Of a stretch of 41,318 nucleotides of DNA, positions 18,681 through 26,053 are shown one piece after another. The stretch is from the NCBI GenBank assembly GCA_937920495.1, contig CALEUQ010000043.1, positions 1-41,318 on the forward strand, read 5' to 3'. Origin of the DNA: an uncultured bacterium. GTDB taxonomy: Bacteria > Spirochaetota > UBA4802 > UB4802. The notes under the pieces were generated by a model. That model saw nothing but the letters and a program-made list of their open reading frames with translations. It was not told where the DNA came from and made no database searches. The position numbers and the translations under genes are program-made. How positions within the stretch are numbered: the first letter of the stretch is position 1; each line of letters opens with the position of its first letter.

Positions 18681-20746
18681 AAAAGTTGCGTGTATGTATA
18701 TGGTATCTGTGTATCAAGAGGATTATAGTAAAACCACCTGTGTCGTATAGACAAAGACAGCCATGAATTGATTTTAATACTTAGTGTATTTCTTAACTCG
18801 GTTCGTATTTGATAGGTACTATCGCCCCCTTCTGGAACCGAGATAAAGTTGTCCAGGTTAAAAGTATAGGTAAAGTAATTTAGAAAGGGAATCTGCATTT
18901 GTAAAATGGACTCGGCACCATACAACATATCTTTTGGGGGGTCCTGCGTCTGTTTTTCAAAACCAACACCAAGCCTACCACTAAAATAGCTGTACACAAA
19001 CGATGCACCAATTGTTTCCCTGAATAAAAGTGGTCGCAACCCATCATCTTTTTTTACAACCACAGTATCAACCTGCGACTTATGATAGGGATTTATATAA
19101 GGGTTAAATGTATAAGTATAAAAAAGCGTCCCACGCAGTAAATTCTGTAAATACAGCTCATCCTGACGCATATAATACACATACGGTGTCACCGTTAATG
19201 TGTGATATTGATTGTAAAGAGTAATATTGGCACTATCTTCAATGCCCCATTTTGTATATGTTTTCGACGGCATGCCCGGAGGGGTGGATGCAGTATCATC
19301 GGTGGTAATTACTGAGTTGTCGTACATATTAGAAAGATTTATATCAACTATCAGACGCACACGATTATCAAGATATGAAAAATCATTGTTAGCAATATAC
19401 TTATTGCCCTTTATATCATTTGCAAGAAGCACCGACAGGGGAGTCCACGTATTGCGAGATTTCACGTCCTGTCTAAGAATGGCAGCTATAGTATCATACG
19501 CCGATTGTGTTGAAGCAACGCTGTACATTCTGTCGGGATGTACCGCAACGCCCTGAATTTTTCCTCCCGAAAGTCCTGAAAAGATAAGTGAGGTGGCGCC
19601 ACGTATGGTCTGTATTTGCGTGCCACTCAACCTGTAGGTAAAAATGGTATAGTCGTTCTGGATAATGCGCTGCACATCAATGCTGGTAACCTGCCCCGCT
19701 ATCTTTGTTGCAAATACATCCTGCACAGTAACAACGGCAATCTCAGTATTATAGTAGTGGCGCAAAAGGTGGGCGATAGTTACTGATGATACACTGGTTG
19801 CAGGGAAATCCTGTGCCAGCACTGAAGTACCAACTCCCATATAGCGCTCTTTCCATAAATTAATACGTTCAACCAGGTCAATGTATACGCTATCACTAAC
19901 CTTTTTATCAGTATCAGAAAAGATTACCTTCTGGCATACAAGTTTTTGTTTCAGCCCAAGGTAAATAGAATAAAAACCATTGGACTTTGACAGCGTAATA
20001 ATAGAACGCCCGTCTTCAAGGTCTACACGTGGCGCATACACATCATAATACAATCCGGATGCATCTCCACCTGCAAGGATTACGCTTACATCAGGATATT
20101 CTTTCATGAGCGCCATATTCTCTTCAGCCGAAAGACCTGATAAAATAATGATGTAGGTGCATTTCATGTCTTTGAGTGCTGCAATGGTGCTGCTAAGGTA
20201 CTCACGATACCCGGCAAGCGAGACGCTTAACACTCGTTTTTCTGCTACATCAAAGATTCCCTTTGATGACGTGATGCCAATAAATCCAATGGTATAATTA
20301 TTTTTTTTATATATCCAGTAAGGCTTAAAAATGGGCTTATTGTCCACTGTGATATTAATTGACAACAACTGTGTGGGCCTGGTTCTTGATGCCAGCTCCA
20401 GATTTTTAAGACCAACAGCAATATCACGAGAACCAACTAACGCTGCATCACATTGCACAAATTCAAAATAATCAAGCATGATGGCACCGTAGCTGTATTT
20501 TGACAGCACACCAGGCGAAAACGCATTGCCAAGATCAACATAGCAGTCAACCTGTTGTGCCGCGCGCTGTGCAATTATGCCACGCGCAATACTAAGTAGC
20601 GGATCAGCAGTATCATCCATATCCAGCGAAAAATTACCCCTTAAATTGCTGGTAGCAAGGATTGTCAGTGTTTCGTCTGCAAAAACATAAGGGATACATG
20701 TGGCTATAATAACAAGGCATATGACAATGTGATATATATATCGCAT
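18641..20746 (-). CDS. Catalytically degenerate 5'-nucleotidase-like protein fused to an outer-membrane barrel
   Basis: A 701-residue exported protein (signal peptide 1-23). Residues about 26-300 align by eye with the UshA/5'-nucleotidase metallophosphatase fold, but its metal ligands are replaced: TNDxHG is TSNLRG (32-37), DxGD is DLGN (71-74), GNHE is GSRD (105-108), and GGHSH near 226 is GGDAS. Residues about 310-440 match the 5_nucleotid_C domain. From about 465 to 701 there are alternating aromatic/polar strands, ending in a terminal Phe as outer-membrane barrels do. So it is probably a surface or periplasmic binding protein anchored by its own barrel. It follows the coiled-coil lipoprotein gene by 3 bp (same operon). 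Function unknown. Confidence 0.7.
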   Translation of the reverse strand: MRYIYHIVICLVIIATCIPYVFADETLTILATSNLRGNFSLDMDDTADPLLSIARGIIAQRAAQQVDCYVDLGNAFSPGVLSKYSYGAIMLDYFEFVQCDAALVGSRDIAVGLKNLELASRTRPTQLLSINITVDNKPIFKPYWIYKKNNYTIGFIGITSSKGIFDVAEKRVLSVSLAGYREYLSSTIAALKDMKCTYIIILSGLSAEENMALMKEYPDVSVILAGGDASGLYYDVYAPRVDLEDGRSIITLSKSNGFYSIYLGLKQKLVCQKVIFSDTDKKVSDSVYIDLVERINLWKERYMGVGTSVLAQDFPATSVSSVTIAHLLRHYYNTEIAVVTVQDVFATKIAGQVTSIDVQRIIQNDYTIFTYRLSGTQIQTIRGATSLIFSGLSGGKIQGVAVHPDRMYSVASTQSAYDTIAAILRQDVKSRNTWTPLSVLLANDIKGNKYIANNDFSYLDNRVRLIVDINLSNMYDNSVITTDDTASTPPGMPSKTYTKWGIEDSANITLYNQYHTLTVTPYVYYMRQDELYLQNLLRGTLFYTYTFNPYINPYHKSQVDTVVVKKDDGLRPLLFRETIGASFVYSYFSGRLGVGFEKQTQDPPKDMLYGAESILQMQIPFLNYFTYTFNLDNFISVPEGGDSTYQIRTELRNTLSIKINSWLSLSIRHRWFYYNPLDTQIPYTYTQLLISLDVKAKFKVF

Positions 20747-20749
20747 CGG

Positions 20750-21460
20750 TTATTTGCTTTCTTCCTGTTTTTGGTTGTCTTTTTTAGTTTCGCTTACTGT
20801 ATCTTCAGACTTTTTCATCTCTGTTACTCCTGCTTTTTTTACTTCATCAAGTTCTTTCTGCATCTTCTGAATGAGTACCTCAGCCTCGGCTATCCTGCTT
20901 TTGAGCTGTTCTCTTTCCGAAGTTAATGCCGTTACCTGTTTCTGTAAACTATCGATAGTAGCCTGGTATTCTATCTCCTTTTTTGTATTCTGGTTTATGA
21001 TGTTTTCCTTTTCTTTAATAAAATCAACTTCCTGTTTGCGGATAACTTCATTCAAGCGGGCTATTTCATCTGCCATCTTTTTTTCCAGTTCTTTGTTGCG
21101 CTGTTCCAGTTCCTGTATCTTACTATCGCTCTGTTTCACAAACACGTCATATTTTTGTTGTAACGATGCATAACGCTCATTGAGCATAGCGATATCATTT
21201 TTATACTTTGTGGCCAGGGCATTGAGATCTGATTGCAACACAGCATTTCTTGACTTAACATCAGCATTTTCTCTTTTATACTTAGCATTTTCAGCTTTGA
21301 GCACATCATTTTCGCGCATAAAGAGGTTTAAATTCTGTGAACATACCCTGTTTTCAGCCTTAAGCTGATCTACAAGTTTGGTATCCTGTGTACCCATGGT
21401 TGCACATGAAGATAAAACGACAACGATAACAAAAGATAAAAGGATTGTACTGCTTTGCAT
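20750..21460 (-). CDS. Coiled-coil lipoprotein
   Basis: 236 residues with a lipoprotein signal peptide (lipid cysteine at 19, VLSSCATMG). Almost all of the mature part (about 30-210) is a heptad-rich coiled coil with many Glu, Lys, Gln and Asn residues, and the tail is Lys/Glu-rich. It has no recognisable enzymatic domain. It may be a periplasmic spacer or scaffold for the pseudo-phosphatase/barrel protein encoded 3 bp downstream, with which it forms a tight operon. A GGGGGC ribosome site precedes the start at a short distance. Confidence 0.8.
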   Translation of the reverse strand: MQSSTILLSFVIVVVLSSCATMGTQDTKLVDQLKAENRVCSQNLNLFMRENDVLKAENAKYKRENADVKSRNAVLQSDLNALATKYKNDIAMLNERYASLQQKYDVFVKQSDSKIQELEQRNKELEKKMADEIARLNEVIRKQEVDFIKEKENIINQNTKKEIEYQATIDSLQKQVTALTSEREQLKSRIAEAEVLIQKMQKELDEVKKAGVTEMKKSEDTVSETKKDNQKQEESK

Positions 21461-21885
21461 TGACAGCCCCCATTAGCTTTATAAAAATATACTTACATAT
21501 ACCGTACCATATATCACATCTTTTTCCTTAGAATTGTTTTGTGAACAAAGAAATGTACACTACCACCGCTAAAGGCAGCAGTGTCAATTATAGTATTTAC
21601 GTAATCATTCTAAGTATTAATTACTCAGATTCAACCTTTTTTTATTGCAGCACATAAAATTATTTCTAATTTAAACGTTACATTGTTACAATCCTTAAGG
21701 TATTGGCATTCCAGTTTTACATATTTTGCCATTACTATGAAAATACAATTTTCCAATTTCACCTTTTTTAATTTTTATACCAAATTTCTATTGACATCCA
21801 GTACAATGTGGATTATCTTTTTGTAAGACATATAATTGTGATCATATTGAGAATATAGATACCTTAAGCATCTGGAGATAGTTAA
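21461..21885. other. 425-bp divergent intergenic region
   Basis: AT-rich, with no convincing gene in either strand. It should hold promoters for the leftward lipoprotein operon and the rightward coiled-coil gene; only the latter is clear (see 21791-21819). Confidence 0.6.
21791..21819 (+). promoter_or_regulatory. Sigma-70-like promoter of the coiled-coil gene
   Basis: TTGACA at 21791-21796 and TATCTT at 21814-21819 with a 17-bp spacer. The implied start point is about 60 bp before the ATG at 21886. Confidence 0.6.
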
Positions 21886-22392
21886 ATGGGTTTTGCGGTT
21901 AAAGTATACGAAGCCTTCAAAGAAGACGAAGTAAAAGCAAAAGTACTGGCTGAATTTGTTGAAAAAGTAGAAGAAGCCATAAATAATAATCAGGTAGCCA
22001 CACGCCAGGATTTACATGTGCAGCAGTTAACACTTACCAGGGAAATAGAACAGGTGCGCTCCGAACTTATCCAGAAGATTGAACAGGTGCGAGCTGAGCT
22101 CCTCAAAGAAATTGAGAAGGTACGTTTGGAGCTTCAAAAAGAAATTGAACAAGTACGCTTAGAGCTTCAAAAAGAAATTGAACAAGTACGCTTAGAGCTC
22201 ATAAAAGAAATTGAACAAGTACGCTTAGAAGGAAAAGAAGCAGAGCTCAGGTTAACACGTGAAATAGAAAAAGTGCGTGCTGAAGTGCAACAGGCAAAGG
22301 TAAGCATATTAAAATGGATAATTGGGCTAATACTTACTCAAACTATTACAATAGTGGGAGTAATCCTTGCCCTGTTTCAGATGCTAAAATGA
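21886..22392 (+). CDS. Hendecad coiled-coil membrane protein (DUF1640/CCDC90-like)
   Basis: 168 residues: a short helical head (1-35), then seven or so 11-residue repeats of the type IEQVRLELQKE (about 48-135), and a C-terminal membrane helix (about 143-163) followed by MLK. This layout matches DUF1640/CCDC90-like tail-anchored coiled coils, whose role is not well defined in bacteria. Two repeats are identical at DNA level as 33-bp units (22132-22164 and 22165-22197), indicating recent slippage. GGAGAT precedes the start. Its last 16 bp overlap the end of the convergent synthetase gene. Confidence 0.8.
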   Translation: MGFAVKVYEAFKEDEVKAKVLAEFVEKVEEAINNNQVATRQDLHVQQLTLTREIEQVRSELIQKIEQVRAELLKEIEKVRLELQKEIEQVRLELQKEIEQVRLELIKEIEQVRLEGKEAELRLTREIEKVRAEVQQAKVSILKWIIGLILTQTITIVGVILALFQMLK

Positions 22393-23789
22393 TTTTTCAC
22401 CTTACCACGCTTGCTGAAATGAAACCGCAACGCCGCTATCACCTGAATGCATCTGCCTATTTCCCCAAATACAGGAATACCGGAGCTTTCTGCTATCGAT
22501 TTATAATTTTCCACCACGTCTTTTTCACCAACAAGCCATAGTACTACCGGTTTATTGTATGTCTGCATCATCTGCCCAATATCCTTGAAAAACGACGGAT
22601 CATAGTAGCGGCTTGCAAAGCACTCTACCAGTATTGCATCAACCGACGTATCTTTCATCAAAGCTTCTACCGTAGCCCTGTACACCGTATCAAGGCCATT
22701 CTGTTCAACAGCAGGCCACAGATCCAGCGGATGTGAAGCCCCCATCCATGCAGGGTATAGTTTCTGTACTGCTGTAAGTGTCTCATCGGAAAGCTTTGCA
22801 AGCGGAATATTGTAATCAGCCATTAAATCGGTAGTCACAATGCCTGCACCACCGGAAAATGTCATCAGCGCAATACCTTTATCCGGGCGATAGTTCTTGA
22901 TATACGAGAATGCCTTCACAATATCAATAAGCTCATACAAATCAACCACCTGCACCACCCCTGCCTGTGTAAACGCTCCCTGCTGTACCCGCGTATTGCC
23001 TGCAAGACTTGCAGTATGGCTCATTGCTGCCTTTTTACCCTGTTCACTTCTGCCCGATTTCAGCACTACTATCGGCTTATCCGTACGTTTCACAACCTGC
23101 AGAAATTTCCTCCCATCAACAATTGATTCTAAATAGCAACCAATTACTCCCGATTCACTATCGCCACAAAAATAATCCAAAAGATCAATTTCATTGACAT
23201 CACACTTATTGCCAATAGAACATACCTTGCTTATGCCAATTGTATCACGTTCAAGTACCGACATCAAAAAACCCGCTGACAGCATACCGCTTTGCACAAT
23301 GAGCGACACGTCGCCAGGCTTCATTAAGGTTTTCCATTTGTCGGTATACATGAATGAAAATACATGACGGCTATGGCCATCAAGATACCCCATGCAGTTT
23401 GGACCCCATAAGCGTATGCCAAGGCTACCAGCCAGTGCCACCGCCTCTTTTTGCAGCGCCTGCCCCTGACTGCCAACCTCCGCAAATCCTGCCGACTCAA
23501 TGATAATGGCTCTGACCCCTTTCTTTGCCGCCTCTTTAATTGTGTCTAAAATAAAACGTGCGGGAATAAAATAAATCAAGCACTCAAATGTATCAGGTAT
23601 TGACTGTATGTCAGGATAACATGGTACACCAAGAAGCTCTTTATATTTTGGATTGACTGGATACACCTTCCCTGTATACCCGCCCAGCACATTGCGTAAA
23701 ATATGGAAACCACCAGTTCTTTGATTTTCACTTGCGCCAAGTATTGCAACACCATCAGGGTAAAAAAAATAATCGAGCTCATGCTTCAT
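22377..23789 (-). CDS. Acetate/acyl-CoA ligase (ADP-forming) alpha subunit, orphan
   Basis: 470 residues with the order of an ADP-forming acyl-CoA synthetase alpha subunit: CoA-binding Rossmann domain (about 5-130, VAILGASENQRTGGFHILRN), a first ligase-type flavodoxin domain with the phosphohistidine loop SHTASLAG (His258), and a second ligase domain (about 310-450, FSGGAGIV). The enzyme makes ATP from acyl-CoA plus ADP and phosphate, with phosphate carried on the histidine. The ATP-grasp beta part is missing here; the only one in the window belongs to the fused enzyme at 27949. It lies 15 bp after the TPR protein gene, with GGAGG before its start. The substrate could be an acyl-CoA other than acetyl-CoA. 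Confidence 0.88.
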   Translation of the reverse strand: MKHELDYFFYPDGVAILGASENQRTGGFHILRNVLGGYTGKVYPVNPKYKELLGVPCYPDIQSIPDTFECLIYFIPARFILDTIKEAAKKGVRAIIIESAGFAEVGSQGQALQKEAVALAGSLGIRLWGPNCMGYLDGHSRHVFSFMYTDKWKTLMKPGDVSLIVQSGMLSAGFLMSVLERDTIGISKVCSIGNKCDVNEIDLLDYFCGDSESGVIGCYLESIVDGRKFLQVVKRTDKPIVVLKSGRSEQGKKAAMSHTASLAGNTRVQQGAFTQAGVVQVVDLYELIDIVKAFSYIKNYRPDKGIALMTFSGGAGIVTTDLMADYNIPLAKLSDETLTAVQKLYPAWMGASHPLDLWPAVEQNGLDTVYRATVEALMKDTSVDAILVECFASRYYDPSFFKDIGQMMQTYNKPVVLWLVGEKDVVENYKSIAESSGIPVFGEIGRCIQVIAALRFHFSKRGKVKNHFSI

Positions 23790-23804
23790 ATAGTCCTCCG
23801 CTTC

Positions 23805-24524
23805 TTATTGCTGCACACGCATGATATAGTGTGTGGCTTTTGTGTAATCCCCTATCTGCGTATATAATGTGGCAATAGCCTTTACATATTCCTTATTGCG
23901 CGGCTCTCTATGCAATGCCTTTTTGTACCACACCAGAGCATTTTTGTAATCTTTCATCTGGTGATAGCTGGCAGCAATAAAATAATCGGCTTCACGTATC
24001 CCTTTAGTATATGCCTGCGTTAACATCATTAAAGACTGACTGTAGTTGCCCTTATAAAAAAGTGCTTTCCCATAGTAAAATGCAAGCAAAGGAGTACGCG
24101 CCCCTTTTTTGTGCACTACCATTATGACTTCTTTATACGACCTGTGTACATCAAGAATGGAAATTATTTTTTCTAACGTTAGAGTGTCATCAGGGATATC
24201 ATCAAGTGCAATGAGGATGAACGCACCTTTCACATTGTCCTGCGACAGCAAATATAACCCGGTATATTTTTTTATTTTTTTATTTGCAGGATACAGTATG
24301 CTGCCATGCTCGCAATAGCGCGCAACCCTTGCAAAATCTTTATTTGTATATGCTTCTTCAATTTTCTTTATAAATACCGCTTCATCTTCTTTAAGTATTT
24401 TTTGATAATATATTGTGAGATAGTACCTGTAAACATAAGGCGCATACAGGTATGAAAGCGCTATTGCACTGCATGCTACAATGAAGATAAATAATTTAAA
24501 TTTCATAATTGAATTACCAGCCAT
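23805..24524 (-). CDS. Membrane-anchored TPR protein
   Basis: 239 residues with an N-terminal hydrophobic helix (about 8-30) that anchors it, leaving a periplasmic helical domain. The C-terminal half contains clear TPRs (YYGKALFYKGNYSQSLMMLTQAY, YHQMKDYKNALVWYKKALHREP, LYTQIGDYTKATHYI). A second in-frame ATG six codons downstream (MKFKLF) is an alternative start, and neither has a strong ribosome site. It is likely co-transcribed with the following synthetase alpha subunit (15-bp gap), but I see no reason in the sequence to link the two functions. It probably mediates protein-protein interactions. Confidence 0.75.
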   Translation of the reverse strand: MAGNSIMKFKLFIFIVACSAIALSYLYAPYVYRYYLTIYYQKILKEDEAVFIKKIEEAYTNKDFARVARYCEHGSILYPANKKIKKYTGLYLLSQDNVKGAFILIALDDIPDDTLTLEKIISILDVHRSYKEVIMVVHKKGARTPLLAFYYGKALFYKGNYSQSLMMLTQAYTKGIREADYFIAASYHQMKDYKNALVWYKKALHREPRNKEYVKAIATLYTQIGDYTKATHYIMRVQQ

Positions 24525-24690
24525 TAACCTGGTGAATTCTTTGCACTACGCATAATTCGTCAAGAAAAAAAGATGGGGAATGGCACTATAGTGGATAATA
24601 AAAAAAGATCACACTACAGATAACACTACAGAACACAAAAAGGCAATGTGCGCACATCAATTACCATACATACCTGGTGACCGGTAATAA

Positions 24691-25053
24691 TTACTTGCTG
24701 GTCACCTGTTTTATGTATTCGATGATCTCCTTTGCCTTTTCAGCACTATATGGAGTTTTTCCCTTCACTATGCCAAAATCTGTTGTGTTGATGTGAATAA
24801 TATTTTCTGTGATACCTTCTTTTCTAAGTAACTTCTCAGCACAGTTTACAGGACATCCATCTAACACAACAATGTTCATATTTTTTGTTTTTATTTCCTG
24901 CACTAAGGCTTGATCACCAACGGCAATTTTTGGAAGACACACCATTTTTGCTACGCCATTAGCTGATAGCTGCCGGGCAACTTCATCGGCATATTTTCCT
25001 GTATTTGATGCGCCGCTACAACTGACAATAAAATATTGTACTTCGTTTTCCAT
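24691..25053 (-). CDS. Small DGC-type putative zinc/redox cysteine protein
   Basis: 120 residues from ATG 25053, chosen because AAGGAGG lies just upstream; the longer frame to 25092 has no site. Cysteines at 12 (SCSGASNTG), 39 (MVCLPK), 67 and 71 (DGCPVNCAEK) match the DGC family, putative zinc-binding proteins named for the Asp-Gly-Cys motif. Relatives often accompany ArsR regulators, thioredoxin-like proteins or metal permeases. Here it is alone. A 9-bp inverted repeat lies about 45-70 bp upstream (25095-25121). Function unproven. Confidence 0.8.
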   Translation of the reverse strand: MENEVQYFIVSCSGASNTGKYADEVARQLSANGVAKMVCLPKIAVGDQALVQEIKTKNMNIVVLDGCPVNCAEKLLRKEGITENIIHINTTDFGIVKGKTPYSAEKAKEIIEYIKQVTSK

Positions 25054-25094
25054 TGCAAGACCTCCTTGCTGTAATTGCAACCACATCAACATAA

Positions 25095-25121
25095 AGGTAA
25101 GATTTTCTAGATATCTTACCT
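25095..25121. promoter_or_regulatory. Inverted repeat upstream of the DGC gene
   Basis: AGGTAAGAT at 25095-25103 and ATCTTACCT at 25113-25121 are perfect 9-bp arms around a 9-bp AT-rich centre. Size and place suit a repressor site or a leader hairpin. The regulator is unknown. Confidence 0.4.
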
Positions 25122-25269
25122 CATGTTGCGTTTTATTCCCTTTAATTGTACCATATACCCAACGTAATACAGGTACTAAATGTCAACACTATTTAATGCG
25201 TTCACTTTTAAACGTACCACAATAAAAATTTTTATCCGGCTTATTTATAAATTTTGGTTTAGTTGCACT

Positions 25270-25342
25270 AATAATTCCTTAAAAATATTTTGTTAATAAA
25301 ACAGTATACACCCCTCCGCCTAAGGCGGCGGGGGCGTGCACT
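25270..25342 (+). repeat. Mosaic palindromic element, copy A
   Basis: 33 AT-rich bases (25270-25302) are identical to 39247-39279, followed by a GC-rich hairpin (TACACCCCTCCGCC-TAA-GGCGGCGGGG..). The second copy has the same layout. It belongs to the repeat-rich gap 25054-26053, which holds no convincing gene. Confidence 0.85.
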
Positions 25343-25388
25343 ATGTTTATTATGTTCACTAATTTTATTTCCCTCTACAATAATCATA

Positions 25389-25444
25389 CGGGAAACGGGA
25401 GATTCACTTCGACTTAGCTCAGTGACCGGCCATCCCCCGTTTCC
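25389..25444. repeat. Long inverted repeat with 10-bp arms
   Basis: GGGAAACGGG at 25389-25398 pairs with CCCGTTTCCC at 25435-25444. The loop contains CTTCGACTTAGCTCAGTGACC, an inverted member of the TGAGCTTGTCGAAG family seen at 25559-25640. Confidence 0.7.
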
Positions 25445-25550
25445 CTTATGCATCCCTTTACCTCCGGCTTGTGTTCTGCAAGGATTCATCATTCCATGGC
25501 GGGCGTTCTCAAATAACATCATTTATGGCCACCTGTGATGATATAAAAAA

Positions 25551-25662
25551 GCACGGTTGCTGAGCTTGTCGAAGCACGGTTGCTGAGCCCCGTCGAAGCA
25601 CGCCCGCAACATAGACGCGCCGTACTGAGTTTATCGAAGTATGCCGTACATCCCTGTACGGC
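25551..25662. repeat. Cluster of TGAGCTTGTCGAAGCA repeats and a hairpin
   Basis: Two tandem units (25551-25573 and 25574-25597; GCACGGTTGCTGAGC...TCGAA) are followed by a diverged member (ACTGAGTTTATCGAAGT near 25624) and a perfect 8-bp hairpin GCCGTACA-TCCC-TGTACGGC at 25643-25662. Short repeats of this type are dispersed in many environmental genomes. Confidence 0.7.
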
Positions 25663-25884
25663 ACGCCTTTATAGAAGTCTTTTTAACTGTAAATCTTTGC
25701 ATTGGAATTACAAGCACTTACATTTTTTTGTATTTTGTACAATTTTCCCAACATTACTAAATGAGCCTTTTATTTAAGGAAAAAATCGTGGTTTAGTTGT
25801 AAACAAACCATGATGTATCCATAACCTGGTACATGAAAGCGCATACCAAAAATACGGAAAGAGGGAATAAATATTATTTCTATC

Positions 25885-25936
25885 TTGACTTATCAAAAAT
25901 TGATATATACTATATTGATATATTAATCAATTTTTG
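25885..25936 (+). promoter_or_regulatory. Promoter with overlapping operator-like palindrome for the acetyl-CoA operon
   Basis: TTGACT (25885-25890) and TACTAT (25908-25913) are spaced by 17 bp. An inverted repeat with perfect 11-bp arms, CAAAAATTGAT (25894-25904) and ATCAATTTTTG (25926-25936), covers the spacer, the -10 and the start point. ATTGATATAT is also directly repeated (25899 and 25914). A bound dimer would block polymerase, so repression is the likely mode. The leader to ATG 26054 is about 130 nt. Confidence 0.6.
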
Positions 25937-26053
25937 AACACCAATTATTATATATTATATTTACTATAAAAATTTGAATTGACAGAATTGGTAGCTAAAA
26001 TATTTTATATATAATCTGCTTAAAAGTATACATGGCAGATTGAAAGGGGGGTT

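Noticed and set aside
24675-24706. Hairpin GGTGACC...GGTCACC across the DGC stop codon as a terminator
   Set aside because: The stem includes coding sequence and has no following T run; it may be chance and was not listed.
25268-25538. Opposed ORFs of about 80 codons in the repeat island
   Set aside because: Both run through the GC-rich hairpins and repeat words, have no ribosome site and are arginine/proline-rich translations of palindromes.
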